64,000 bases of DNA from Chamaea fasciata. Lineage: Eukaryota; Chordata; Aves; Passeriformes; Sylviidae. The stretch spans positions 8,246,001 to 8,310,000 of the forward strand of contig JARCOQ010000002.1 of NCBI GenBank assembly GCA_029207755.1, in the 5' to 3' direction. The translations under genes and the position numbers were made by a program. This document shows positions 21,204 to 34,393 of this stretch, piece after piece; the first letter of the stretch is position 1, and every line of letters begins with the position of its first letter. The notes under the pieces are model-generated. The model saw only the letters and a program-made list of their open reading frames with translations, was not told where the DNA came from and made no database searches.

Positions 21204-24200
21204 CTAACTAATGAAAACCATCTAGAGGAGAACATAGAGTCTGACCCAGTGTGTCCATTACCTCCTGTTGAAGTGGTTTAGCTGGATTTCACTTTCCAGA
21301 GCACGGTGTAAAATGCAGTAGACATCAACCCAACAAAAGCAGCTGCAAAGAGATCCCTGATAGTTATTCTTGAAACTTACCTACAGTTGCAAAACTGCTT
21401 TTCCTACGATATATACTGATGATTCCTGGGGGTAATGTTCAAAACTATCAAGATTTAACTGCAGACCTCACACTTGTACTGAAGGTCCAGGCATCCTTGC
21501 AGTTTAAACAAGAAAACCTTGTCTGTGCATTGTTTTAACTCCCATTTAACTCCATTTTGGTAACAAATCCATCCAGCCATAAGCTATTTTAGCAGGAAGG
21601 AATATATTCAGTAGAAGTCTCACACTTCGCTGTGTTTCAGCGCTCTCCTTTCATAATCCACCTCTGTGGTAAGTGTCCAGAGGTTATCTTTAACCATATT
21701 TCTCTTTTTGGGTGTATGACAGGATAAAATCATCGACATTATGTCCTTAGCAGGAGATGACTGTATTAGCCCGTGTTCCCCACGGTGCCATCTGACAGAC
21801 TGAAGTGTGAATGGTGATATCTGGAAGGTAATGTGTCATGGGCATAAAGGCCCATGATTCAAAACCTCCCTTCTTGTTTTTTCCACTGCTGGAGCACTTA
21901 GCCTTAGTAAGAATTCAAGACATCCTTTGTGGAAACAGCACTTTAAAGGTTATCCTGAAGAGCTTTCCCTTTTATTGCAGTAAATCTTCTGTGAAAAACA
22001 GGCAACTGACTACCGTAAAAAGACAATATTTTTTGCCGTCTCTGATGGCTCTGGCCTGTAGCTGCATTCATGATTTTGAATGATAAAAGCAGCTTCCACT
22101 TTCTGCACGAGGAACGTGCTGTATAGAAGATGCAAATGGAGATGGCATGTAATAAAACCATCTGAAATATCCATTACTGTGAGAGGAGTTTGCAAGTCAT
22201 GGAAGGTGACTAGTGAAACATAATAATGGCAACAGTAAGTATTTGGGAAACAATAATTTGGACTACTGATGCTTAGCCATGAATGGTAAAAAGCATGTTT
22301 GGTTTTCCCTCTAAATGATAGGGAATGTGTGTGTGTCTAAGCAAACAAACTAGAAAATGGATAGTGGATGCTATTATAGCTACAGCATTTCATAGAGCTG
22401 AATAGCAGCAAATCATGGATTCACAGAATAAGTATAAATAAAATGGAAATAACACATTATTTACTCAGATGTCTTATTGGAAGTAAGAGACTAATGAAAA
22501 ATGGAGAACCAGCAAGGCTAGGGTATTTCAATTTAAAAGAATCACACTAAATTACTAAAAAAACCCTTAAGGCTGCTCTAAAATGAGCTTGAAAAAGACA
22601 AATTAACCTTCCACTGACAGCACTGTTTTCTGTGATTTGAAAAGTTGGAATTGGCGGACTGAAATAGCCAAATTTTTAAACTCAGAATATTATTTTAGAA
22701 GGTGATTTTTTCCTCTTGTTTTGGTGTGTGTGTGGGGGGGATGAAGTTTTTTCTTGCGTTATTTATTGCATGAAATTCTTTTAAAAGTCTTTATATTTCA
22801 AGACAGAATAAGCAGAAAAATTTGGAGGGGGGATGCAGTCAAAAATATTTATTGACAACTTTTTTTAGGCTGGATCGATAGAGTCAGAGCATACTAGATT
22901 AGCCTTTGGACTCACTGGAACTCATTGAATTTTTGTCCCCTGTCTTATCAAAATAATCTATTGTAGACTCATCTCAGAAAATTATGTTGAGACGAATTCT
23001 TTTTACAGGTTTGTTGACTGAAAACTCAAGTGTTTATTTTAGATTTTTTTCCAAGAGGTAATTTGTTCTGGTACAACGACAGCTCTTGAGGCTTTCTTAG
23101 TAGCTTTCAAGACAGTTTTGTATTTCTCAACAGGTTAACCTGATCTGTAATGGGTTTGACTGCCTGATAGATATGGAATCTTCAAAATATCATTTATGAC
23201 TAAATTTTTGAGACTATCATCTGAAAAATGTGCTTGTAGTAGCATTTCATCAGAAAACTCAAGTGACACTAGAAGCATAATCCACCTGAATTCAGGGCTG
23301 CACCTTGTGGTAGCTCTGCCACTCTCTCCCCAAATATGCAAACCTAATCAGGTTTGAATCTTGAAAGATTTTAACTCTCATTGAACAGTTAGAGGAGAAA
23401 AACTTAAAACACCTCAAGCAGGCCTCTGGAGACTTCATCTTCCCTGAACAAGGAGGAGATTTTATTGCAAAGGGCAGAGCAGTGTCTCTGGCCACACTCC
23501 TGGCACTGCTGCAGGCATCTCTCCAGACACAGGCACAAGATTTCTCCTCTTTCTGCTCTCAGAGCTGTCAAGAAACTCTGTGAGGCACCAGCTGTGGTCA
23601 CATTAACTGAATTAATGACCTTAAAACTGCAAATACACTGTAACCCCTTACAAACTCTCACTCCTGCCAAGATCAAGTTCAAGGTTCTTCCCCAGCCAAG
23701 AAATTTGACCACTAAACTGTTCTTTCTTTGCTACAAACAAATTAAGTTTTCTACCTTCAGGGCTCATTAGCTTTTCTTCCTTCAGAAACAGATGATTCTT
23801 AATGGTGCTGACCCACTTTATTTCTTACCTTATTAAATTCATTTATCTTACTGAGGGCTGAAAGCTGAATTCCTTTCAGGAATCAATAATTTATTAGTAA
23901 TTGTCTCACATAAAAAATTTTGCTTTGTTAATTTATTTAATTCTAGCTTTGACCCGTGAAGCAATTTTGCCTTGCAGTGTTAAACCTAGAGTAGAGAAAA
24001 ATTTTAAATTACAAAATGCCAAAAATTATTTTCTTGGGCCTCATAAATTATTCCATTCTAGTTTGTTCAACAATTTGAGACAGTTTTTTATCTAAGTTGT
24101 TTATTACTTTAATTATATAAGAAACAATTTCTCATGCATTAAAAGTTAATATCTAAGGAAGAGTAATGTTAATATATGCTAATAGTAATATATGCTAATC

Positions 24201-26061
24201 TCAAATATTACAAACTAAAAAGTGCAACTAATATTATCAAATGTGTGATAATTTCAAAGACTGTGTGAAGATCCAAATTCTCCAGCTATTCTGAGCCAAA
24301 ATCAAAATTGAGCTGTATTTCAAAAATGATTTTGTTAAGTAGATTCATTACATCAAAAGTAGATAAGACATAAAAAGAGCAAAACAAAACTAGATTTTTT
24401 TCCCCCCATAAAACTACATGTTGGGCAGTAGAATTCCATATCAGATGAGAAAGGAATAGAATTCAAAAAGAAAATACAAATAAAATTTTTCTTAATATCT
24501 AGCTATCACTATTTGCTACACTTTAAAGACTTTCTCAAAGAAACAGAAGCTCTTTGTTGTCTAGTCAAGGTAAATCATAAGGAACAAGAATTTGATTGCA
24601 GCTGTTCCTGTGTGGAGTGATTCCACAGATTTTAGTGAGATAGAATAACAATAACTAAGTCTAGACTATTACAGTTTAAGTCAACGTCTCATGAGGATTT
24701 ACACTGAAGAAACTTAAATCAGGATGTGGACACTGATGATGAAAAAAACCAAAATCAAACAAGCAAAACCCTAAACTCAAGCAACCTAACAAACCCACAA
24801 AGTAAGTAAAAGGAAATATTTTTTTTTAAGTTCCTTTAGTGCAATTTATATTTTCTTTAAGAAGCTTCAAAATAAATCTGATTCTACCTTCTCACAAGAC
24901 CCACTTCTGCAATCTCTACTTACCCATTGATAACTGATCTTTCATTTAACAGCAGTATTAAAAATTAGGTGCAAGCAAAAGACAGATGCTTGGGGGCTAA
25001 ATTCTACATTCCAGACATGTCTGCTATACTTGTTTCTCCTTTACATCTCCTAGTCATTTTGCAAAGTTGCGTTGTTTTGTACTGAAATTGAGTGAATTTA
25101 CAACAAAATAAAAATAATTTTACCCATGCCTCCAAGGTGGATGGAATCTAGCAGGAGTTCCACATTTGCAAAACTTGTGGAGGTGCCTAATTACACATGT
25201 GAGCTTTTTTTTTTTGAAAATCTTAATCACAGGATATATTTCTCTGCTGCAACTTCTAATAAAATAAATGAGATTATGAAAACCAGAAACTATTTCATTT
25301 CCACTTGGTTAAATTTCTAGACAGGTAAAATTAAGATAAATTTGCTCCAAGTCAGGCTTCTCATTTTGACATTCTCATTACAAATAATATAAATTATAAG
25401 AAGCCCTCTCTCAGATCTAAGGGAAAGGCCTCTCACATAGAGATTTATAAATTTCTGATCATCATTACCACAGCCTATTTTTGTATTTGCACGGCAATTA
25501 TTTCAAAGAATTTTTCTTTTCCTGGAAATAATGACCCTCTATTTCCCTATGGAATTTCCAATTCTTTTTTCAAAGCCCACCACCCAGAACACCCCTATCA
25601 AGTGGATGTTATTCCATATGCAACAACACTATATGCATAGTGGTTCAAACAAAGTTATTCCTAATTTTGACTGCTTTTCTGCATTTCTTTTCATCATCTG
25701 CCATACTACAAATATTACATTATGTTGGTGCTATAATTGGTTTAGGTACAGTGTGGACAGTGCACATTTTGATTATGTGCCCATCTCCTTATTCAAGGGA
25801 CCCAACATCTTCATTAAGAGCATTGCATTCATTAGCAGAGGAGAGGCCACGGAAAACTGATTATCCCTGCAAAAAGGGATCTACAGCGTTTGAGGGGATC
25901 TACAGGGAAATTAAGCAAGAAGAATTACAGTATGTTGTTCCTTGCACAGGTGAATATTGCAAACCCTTGCAGGAACTCTGTAGAAAAGTGAAGTGCTGAG
26001 AAGTAATAGATGAGAAGAAAATGGTGTTTTGACATGGGACCTAAGATTGGCTGCCCCCACC
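21204..26061. other. Stretch with no recognised feature
   Basis: AT-rich unique-looking sequence. A moderately GC-rich patch at about 23400-23720 is open in one frame on each strand (about 100 codons each) but has no family signature. A TAATATATGCTAAT unit is duplicated at about 24169-24200. Confidence 0.45.
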
Positions 26062-26101
26062 ACCCTCCTTTTTTTTTTTTCCTTTTTTTTTTCTTTTTTT
26101 T
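26062..26101 (-). repeat. T-rich pyrimidine tract
   Basis: Long T runs with isolated C interruptions. Confidence 0.85.
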
Positions 26102-27539
26102 ACTTATGAAACACCTATCAAATTAAATTTCTGTTTGAAAAAAATGAAACGTTCAAATAAAGGTGTGAAATAGAAACTCTAATTTTAAGGTAAGTGATTA
26201 AAAGTTATTTAAAAAAATGCAGAATTCTGATAGTACATAATGAGTAGACAAAAAAAGACAGAGCTTTTCATCCTTTCATTTAATGATTTAGGTTGGCAAA
26301 ACTGTAAAATAATTCAATTCAAATTTCAGGGATTGAATAAAACAATAATTTAAAGTTACACTGCACAATCCTGTAATAAAATCCTTACTTAATAAAATAA
26401 GTACCCCACATTTGGGAGTAGTCATTTATCATTTTCACATGTTCAGCTTTGTCCTTTTACCAGCTGATGAAGCCTTGGAGAAAACAAACCAAACCACAAA
26501 GAAACTTCAATCCTTTAGCTGTGTTTACCATAAAGAATTTACCCTGAATATGTAAATGCCTTTCTGGATCATTCCAGGAATAGAGACCTAATACATATGA
26601 GAATTCATACAGACCTTGGGACTGGTTTGGAATTCTGTAAGACTGTTCCCTGAAGGCCTAGGCTGGCCAAGGAGATGTTCCTTTGAGTGCAGAGGAAGTG
26701 TGGGATGCCTGACTGACACCAAAAGTGTCAACACCAGTAATAAACTTGTCACAGCAGCAAGGAAGGAGGTGATATTGTAATCTGAAGAAAATAAACTAAT
26801 GCAAACAAAGAAACTTGACATCTACTTCCAAGGTTGTCCCAACTAGTTAGACACAAGGAGAAATATTACACACATAAACACATTATTATTCTAAGAGACT
26901 GTTTTCATGTAGAGCAAACAAGCAATGGCCCCAGAATTCATGTAAAATGAAGGAATGTCACACAGATTTCTGCTGGGCACAACAAAAACAGAGATAAAAC
27001 AACACTGTATTTGTATGCCTTCAGTAGCCAGCAATACAAACAAGATTATTTTTTCTACCTCATACCAAGAAAAGTTGGAAGTCTTTGTCTCCAGTTTTTG
27101 ATTTGTAGAGACAAAAGATATTGTGAATTTGATAAGGCAGATGGAAATAAAACAGCACTGTAGTAGTGCTGATTTTCACTGGAGGTTTTACTGCAATCTC
27201 TACCTCTCACACTTCTTACTTCTCAAACAAATTAAATCAGTTCTTCACTTTGGATGTCAGCTGGATCTTGACAAGCAAAAAATGAGGTGATGCCCATATA
27301 GTGTGAATAGCTCTAAAGCCTTCCTGCCCCAAATAGTATCTCTGTAACTGCAATCGTTTGAAAAACCTAATTTTCATTAGAAATAAGCAAATATTTGTGT
27401 AAGAGCATCCTAGATTAATGCTCATTAATGCTGGAAGGCAGCTATGACTGCCTCATCTCTGATTCACATTGAGCCACTGCACCTTCGCCTGGTTTCAAAG
27501 TCAAAACCTCCCAGTCTAGATGTGAGGTGGATTTAATCT
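26102..27539. other. Stretch with no recognised feature
   Basis: A complete donor word AAG/GTAAGTG at about 26190 has no believable exon upstream. Nothing else seen. Confidence 0.5.
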
Positions 27540-27643
27540 TCAAACGAGCCTCAGAACAGCTCGTGTCTCTTCTGTCTTTATCAGCATGAGCTCGGTGACA
27601 CCAGGCTCTCCGTCAACATTAACAGTGTCTCCTGAGTGAATCT
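27540..27643 (-). other. Terminal-exon candidate, minus strand
   Basis: On the minus strand a good acceptor, with a pyrimidine-rich run ending TTTTACTTCCTAG, precedes a 104-nt block. It is open in one frame, includes IHSGDTVNVDGEPGV and RAVLRLV, and ends in TGA. The block keeps several CpGs in an otherwise CpG-poor area. I do not recognise the protein, and no upstream exon is linked to it. Confidence 0.2.
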
Positions 27644-29371
27644 CTAGGAAGTAAAATGAAGGGAACTGAAAATAAAATATGCCTACCTGGCAAGAACACA
27701 AAGTGTAGGGCACAGCACGCTGCTTTGCTGGTGTCGTCTGTTTTGGATTAGACAAAAAAGAGCAGGGGGAAGGAATTTTTCTGGAGAACATTATGTAGAA
27801 TCATGACAAGGCTATGAGACCTTTGGTCTGGGTCCTGACACTGAAGAACTCTTCTCTACTGCACATGTCTCACCATTCTAGCCCTAAGTGAAAAATTACC
27901 TATAAGGAATTTCATCATGTCTCCTGCTAAGATTTTTTTACAGAAGATACGTTTTAACATATAGGAGAATTTTCCTCCTAACCACTTTGATTGAAATGCA
28001 TTTCAGATGTTTTTGAACATTTCTTCTAATCCTGACTGATGATTTTTGTGATTTTTTTTTCCTCTGGAAAGAATGGAGGAATACCTAAATATTTGAAAAT
28101 AAATATGCGTTTCTATTGTTAAACAACTCAGAAACTTCCTATGGCTTTTCTTCTGTTGTTTTCTGAAGTTAGTTCTACTTTTCAAACAAATTAATTAAGA
28201 CATATTGAAAGAGAGAAAATGATTTTTAATCAAAGAAGAAAAATAGATTTTACACAATAGCAGTTTCAGAAGTGAAGTCCCTTCAATTCTCTGTTTTTGT
28301 CAGGAAATTCAATTCCTATGCCACACAGAAATGTGTGAGGATGTCCTCCAGGTCCCAAGCTGGAGCATCTCAGCCTCTGCATCCTGTTTCTTACTTTTAC
28401 CTCAAAAAACCTCAGTTTTTGCACCACTGCTCCAGTCTCACCTGAAATAGCTTTACTAATGTAAGATCCACAACTGATTGTCTCCTAGAACTTGCAAAAA
28501 AGAAGGGATTGCCCAAAGAAACAAAAGATACAAGTAGTTCCCAAGCACTAATGTTAATATGCATTGGTAGGGGACAAAGATCAGGTTTTATATAAATAGT
28601 GCCTCCCTTTTATACTATGGGAATACGGAAATTTATCAAGAACATCCAAGTAAGGATGTGATTTTAGAAATCTTCATTTTGCCAGACCAAACTCCTTACC
28701 TGTTTTAAATCAGAAACTTTTGCTATCAGTGTTAGAAAGTAATAAAATTTATTTTTGCGTAGTTATTCTATAAATTTGAGCTTAAAAACTGGAAGGAATG
28801 TAGGACTCTGTCAGGAGAGATGCAGCAAAGCCTTCAAACTTTTGGGTTTAAAAACCTTTATGAAAAGTTAGATAATCATTCATTTCTTAAGCCTCAAAGA
28901 AAGGTTTTTGTATTCAAGAAATAAAAAATGAAGATAATCAGGGGTGAAAAACTACTTATATATTTTCTAATGTCTTTCAGTTTCTTCTGCTTTTTATTCT
29001 CATACATATACATACTGAGGTTTACATCAAATCTTGGAGATTTGCAATGCTGAGGTACAAATCATGTGCAGAAGTTAAATATTCTCCCTTCTCATCTGCC
29101 TAACTAACCAACTTGCTAAGTTTCATCCTTGGAATGCAGGAGGAGAAAGAAGACACTTGCTGTTACTGTGGCTTAAACCCCATATTCTTAACTAAAACTT
29201 GTTTGGAACTCAGGTATGGGCTGCCATTCAAAATGGCAGTGTGTAACTATTTACTATGATCTATTTTTCTACAATATAAAGACTAGAATTTTAATACTTT
29301 TAGACATGATATTTCTTGTTTAAAGAGTATATAGGTGTTTGATATTACTAAAATTCTGTCGTTTGCCAAAC

Positions 29372-29374
<3 letters not shown>
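27644..29374. other. Stretch with no recognised feature
   Basis: No repeat family, RNA or exon recognised. Confidence 0.5.

Positions 29375-29401
<27 letters not shown>
29375..29401 (-). repeat. Pure T tract, 27 bases
   Basis: An uninterrupted T run with no recognisable retroposed body beside it. Confidence 0.9.
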
Positions 29402-29405
<4 letters not shown>

Positions 29406-31044
29406 CTAAACTGGAATTTGGCTGTCCTATTTGGCCATAAGAAAAATCAGTAATAATCCAACAAGAAAAATACACTGTTAGCATATGTAAAATCCTTTAT
29501 GCACACAAAGAACATAGAAGTATTATTACAAAATTTCTGAGCAAACAAGCATTTCATAGTCCCAGAATATTGCAAATGCTGTTTGAAGTACACCCATTAA
29601 ATTAAACTTACCAGGATAATGAGGCTGCTTTATCCAAGACTTTCTCACTCAGCTTTGTCCTGTTCTTTTAAACCTCAGCTTAAAACATTAGCTGGCAATA
29701 TTCAAGCTCTGAAATCTTTCTGGAAAAAGTCCTGTTTCTGTCAAAGAAATATTTTGATGGGCTGAATGATATTTTAGTGATAGGCCTAGATAATGTCTGA
29801 AACTAGGTCTGAAAGTGACATTTACAGCACTTCATTTCAGGTGCTTGTCCTGGTCCTCTTGATGAAACCACCCAACTTCCCAGAGGCAGGAGAGGAAACA
29901 TAATTGAGGAAAGGAGGCTGGTTGGGTTATTCTTAAATCGTTCTTCTCTTTTCAACATTTTAAAAGCTTAGGTAGGCATCTAATGTCACCAAGCACAAAC
30001 TTCTACAATATTTTGCCTTCACCCAAGATGCTTTTCAAAGAAACAAACGATGTAAAAATAAGCATTGTTTAGTAGATTAATAATTTCAGAAGATGCATGT
30101 GAAAAAGTCATGATGGAATGCAAAATCTGACATCAAAGTTTATCACTGTTGTCTTGAAATATTCTATGTTCTTCAACATAACCATTAAAGTTAGTCATAT
30201 TAGAAGTATTTGGTGTACATGTTCACATTTTGTTTTGCACTCTGTGTTGAGCACAGTTGTCATAATTTTGAAAGGGGTGAATGGTGAGGAAAGGGACAAG
30301 AGGAGAAAACAATGTGGTGGATGCTAAAAAGCTACACAACGCCAAGGGAAAAGAGAACAAGTTCATGAAAAGTGGAAGACCACAATGAATTATTAATTAT
30401 ACATTTAATTACAGCCATCCCTGGGTCAGACAGTCCCTGAGCAGCAAAGTGGTGGAGACTGGGAGACGGTTCTGGGACATATCACAGTGTCCCTGCTCTT
30501 TTGTTGCTCTGGTCCCTAGGCAGCCTACATTGGTCATTCTCCAAGATACTATGCAGGACTAGCTGGATTAATAAACCAGATACCAATATTATAGCTCAAA
30601 AATACTCTTATTTATGGCCAGTTTTATTTCATATATATAGTTAGGCTTTTATAGAATGTTATCCCGTTTATTTTAGGACATAGGACATAGGGTACATTTT
30701 GTTCATCTTATGTGCACCTTTATTCCCTTAAAACCCGTTTCAGGAAAGAACAGGTAGACAAAACCTACCAGACTGCAAGCTTTAAATAATTTCAAGAACA
30801 AAGGCTTGTCATTCCAACAAAGTTCCCAGACAGAAGTAAAACAAAAATCATGATCAATGCCACAAAGTAAAATTTTCTTCCTTAAGCTACATCTGGAAGG
30901 AGCAATAAAAAAATACTTCCTGGCAGAACTGCTGATGTAATTCTATGAATATTTTTCTTTAAAATAATGAAAATTGAATAACTTTTAGGCAACAGAGATT
31001 TGAATAATAATCCACACAAATGATGTGGAAAACATCACACTTTA
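29402..31044. other. Stretch with no recognised feature
   Basis: Unique-looking sequence; no repeat family, RNA or exon recognised. Confidence 0.5.
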
Positions 31045-31084
31045 TTCATGTGTTTTCATGAAGTGTCCCATGAAAACACATGAA
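31045..31084. repeat. Perfect 16-bp inverted repeat (hairpin) plus direct repeat
   Basis: TTCATGTGTTTTCATG (31045-31060) and its exact reverse complement (31069-31084) are separated by 8 bases. The inner edge CATGAAGTGTC recurs in direct orientation at about 31088-31098, so the structure combines an inverted and a direct duplication. This pattern suits a local replication template switch. It sits about 85 bases from a CR1 3' end. Confidence 0.9.
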
Positions 31085-31170
31085 ACCCATGAAGTGTCAC
31101 TGCCAAGCCTGGATTGATAGTTGCAGTAACTAAATGGTCATGTATTTTATGAAAAATAAGAGCTGTCGTG

Positions 31171-31626
31171 GAATCATAGAATTTCCCAAGTTGGAAGGGA
31201 CACACAAGTACCACTGAGTGCAACTCCTGGCCCTGCACGAGACATCCCAAGAGTCACACCCTGTGTCTGAGAGCACTGTCCAAACACTTCTAGAACTCTT
31301 TGGGACTTGGTGTTGTGGCCTCTGCCCTGGGGAGCTGTTCCTGTGCCCAGCCACCCTCTGGGGGAAGAACCTTTTACTGACATCCAACCTAAACCTCCCC
31401 TGACACAACTTTAGGCCATTCCCTCGGGTCCTGTCACTGGTAACTGAGTGAAGAGATCAGTGTCTGCCCCTCCTCTTCCCCTTGTGAGGATTTTGTAACA
31501 ACGAGGTCTCCCCTCAGTCTCCTCTTCCTCAGACTGAACAAAGTGACCTCAGCTGCTCCCTACTGATCCCTTCACCCTCATCATGGCTCTCCTTTGGACA
31601 CTCTGTAACAGCCTTATAATCCTATC
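31171..31626 (-). mobile_element. CR1 LINE 3'-end fragment, minus strand, best preserved
   Basis: The plus strand begins GAATCATAGAATTTCCCAAGTTGGAAGGGAC, the reverse complement of the CR1 3' terminus. It continues through AGTGCAACTCCTGGCCCTGCACGAGACA, GAGCTGTTCCTGTGCCCAGCCACCCTCTGGG, GAAGAACCTTTTACTGACATCCAACCTAAACCTCCC, and TCCCCTCAGTCTCCTCTTCCTCAG to CTCCTTTGGACACTCTGTAACAG. About 455 bases remain in consensus order. No reading frame survives; the short frames on both strands here are by-products. Confidence 0.93.
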
Positions 31627-33924
31627 ATTTAAATCCCCGTCACACCTTTCAGAGTAAGATTATCAATATAATGATTGCTGTATGTGCATTCCATACTCAA
31701 TTTTAAACATTTAGATATAAACATTTGATTTTCTCATTCTAATACCTTGGTTAATGTGTCAGCAGCACCCTACACAAACAGTCCTAGGAAAAGTGAGTTC
31801 CAAAGTTATGTCTAGCTCAGTATCCCATCTTTTGACGGTGGCCAGCAGAGGATGCCTGGAGAAGCATTCAGGGACAGAGTGATGAAATTCTGCTGGATTC
31901 TCCGGCAGCTTCCAGTTTGCTATTTTTTATGGATTCTCTGAGACAGAATAAATATTTAATATCAATAATGAATCTTTATTAATGCATCTGTGCTTAAATT
32001 AGTTCTATTTAATAGCTCTTGCTTGCTTTTTATCTCATCAATGTTTGGGATCCTTTTAGAACCAGTCTAATGCCACAACATCCTATGGCGATGATATTCA
32101 CTCTTTAAATACTCATTATGTGAAGAAGCATCTACTTTGTTCCAGTTAACAATCACTCCTTTTTTATGAGACATTCTTCATTTCCTTCGTTGTAGTCTTG
32201 ATTTCACAGTCTTATGTCATATTCCCCCTTCAATGCTCCCTCTTTCATTCTGAAGAGTCCTTGTCTATAAAATTATTCCTCGTACAGAAACCATTCCTTA
32301 ACTCCCTTGATTCCCCTTCTATCTTTTCTAGTTCTACTATTCCATTTTTAGGTAAATGATCTTGACAGCAAAAGATAATCTTATGGATAAAGCATTAGAG
32401 TGTGGTCCTGGAAAAAGGAATTATATTTCTGCTTGTGTTCTGCTTATTGTCTGCTTATGCATTATTCAGTCTTCTTGTCTGCTTAATTTTGAGTAACCAT
32501 TCACCACTAAGTGAAAATATTCTTCAGCAACACAGAGAATTTCTGCTTCCAGCATGTAGAATAACCACTACAGGATATTTTGATAGGAAAGTAGTACTTA
32601 AATGATACTATGGCATGAGTTTACTTTGAGTGTTTTTTTCAAACTAATTGAGAACCTCAGATATTTGGAACAGAGCCGTAAAGAATCTCAGAGAAAATAA
32701 AGTACTTGCAGAAGGAGCTCTACTTCAGTGTCTGTGCCTCTCTCTTGTTTTGAATGTCAGCTTTTCAGAAGTTGTTTCCAAACTATCAAGAATTCCTAAC
32801 TTTGGGTAAACTTCTGATAAAAGTCCAATGTTCTGGATGGCTGTGTAAGTTAAAATGGACCCATCTCCCATTTAGGTCATAAACACCTGGACATTAAAAA
32901 GGTGTAAAAACCAGATGAACAAATGAAACAAACAGTTCTCAATTCTCACACTTCCGGTGAATTGCTTTCATAAATGAGAACTCACTGATTTCTCCTAATA
33001 GAAAAGCAATATTCATTTTATGCCCTAAAAATGGGTAATGCACAAAAATCTAAGGAGAACATTGGGTTGTTCTTTCGTGAATGTGTGGCAATTTCTCCAG
33101 TGCTATCCAATGATATCTGAATTCTATCGTCCAAATGGCATCAATTGCATCACCTTTAATAACAAACCTGCATTCATAAACAATATGAGGCTTTCTAGAT
33201 TTATTTTGACTAAGGGAGAGAAGCTTCAGCAAAATCTGTGGCATGATGCCAGAAAGGCAAACAAGGAGGATGTCAAACTAAATGAAAGAGCAGTTGAACT
33301 CCAAGCCTTAAATTAAAACATTACTTTCTAATCAGTGGAAAGTATCTCAGAATCTCTGTGCTTTGACACAGAGCCTTAGGCATCTCAGCTGGAGTCCAAC
33401 AAGCCCTAAGGCTTTACCCACACTCACAGCTCCAAACCTAATTTATGTACAAAAAAGAGACAGAAAAATCCTCTGTAAAAAACTTTTTATGGAGGATTTG
33501 ACATATTTTCCAATGCACAGTGCTTGGTGTAGTTAGTAAAGACAGAGAAGCACTGTAGCACTGTAAAGTTATTTCTCTCTCTCCTTCAGGCATTTATTCA
33601 TGTGGACTTTCAAATATGCATGTTGTGGCATAACATCAGACCATGTCCTAGGTATTTAACGGCTACTTATTTAATTGGGAAATGTCTCCAAATCACTAAA
33701 AATGATTATTTGAAAAAAACCTATTATTTAGATAAGATGGGGTTATATTCATTTGGTTTCTCTGTGAATATACAAATTGAGAGTTTTGGTTTGTTTCACT
33801 GAATGCACAGAAAGTGTTTTCAGGACTGCATGTGCAAAGCAGCACCCTGAGCCAGGGATCTCATTGTTGGGTTTGATCCATCATTTACAGAGGAGGAGAC
33901 AACAAAAGAGGAATTCCTTTTGCC
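31627..33924. other. Stretch with no recognised feature
   Basis: Unique-looking AT-rich sequence with no repeat, RNA or exon that I can support. Confidence 0.5.
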
Positions 33925-34161
33925 CTAAGTCCTTTCCTGGGTCACTGCCAGAAAACAGGACTGTCTTTCCCAGCAGGTTTCAATGAAATACTCCAGGAAC
34001 TCCTTTTTGGGAGGAGGAAAGGCGCAACCAGGCTTTCGCCCCAGTAAGATCAACAAGTCAGCTCTGTCCATGGCAGCAACTGTTAAAGCATCAGGAGCTG
34101 TCGGTATTTTGGGCATTGGGTTACACAGACAAGAAAGTAAAACAAAACTGGACAGTAACAT
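33925..34161 (-). other. Coding-like island, open on both strands
   Basis: This GC-richer patch has an open minus-strand frame of 78 codons ending in TAG. Within it, ATG at about 34072 starts MDRADLLILLGRKPGC, followed by FPPPKKEFLEYFIETCWER. The opposite strand is also open (33983-34174), and a plus-strand block there could run from an acceptor TTTCCCAG at about 33973 to a GTAAGA donor at 34054. Neither protein is recognised. It may be an exon, a retrocopy fragment or chance. Confidence 0.2.
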
Positions 34162-34271
34162 CTTCCAAGGATGACCGCTCTCCTCACAAACTCACTCCAA
34201 TCTCACAGCAGAGTGCCATAGTTTAACCATCCTATTTTCCTGTCTTGCATTTAATTTGATTTTCCACTTAG

Positions 34272-34393
34272 GGAATGACTGCACTTAATTGATCCATGCA
34301 AGCCCATCTCAGTGGAAGAAGTGAAGTCTACAAAATTCATCAGGGAAAAGCTAATGAAATTATTAGACACAAGCATCTCCCAGACATGGCACA
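34272..34393 (+). other. Exon candidate with internal start codon
   Basis: The acceptor TTTTCCACTTAG and the donor CACA/GTAAGT bound 122 bases. All three frames are closed at the start, but ATG at 34296 opens a frame of 32 codons plus 2 bases that stays open to the donor (it begins MQAHLSGRSEVYKIHQGK). The shape would fit a 5' exon carrying leader and start. No family is recognised and no partner exon is identified. Confidence 0.2.

Noticed and set aside
21642..21669. 28-base block between a good acceptor and GTAAGT
   Set aside because: Too short to test for coding sense; expected by chance in 64 kb.
22410..22440. GGATTCACAGAATAAG resembling a CR1 terminus
   Set aside because: The following conserved CR1 block is absent.
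25531..25999. Two overlapping plus-strand frames of 109 and 119 codons
   Set aside because: Overlapping frames on the same strand with no family match; one looks membrane-like only because AT-rich codons give hydrophobic residues.
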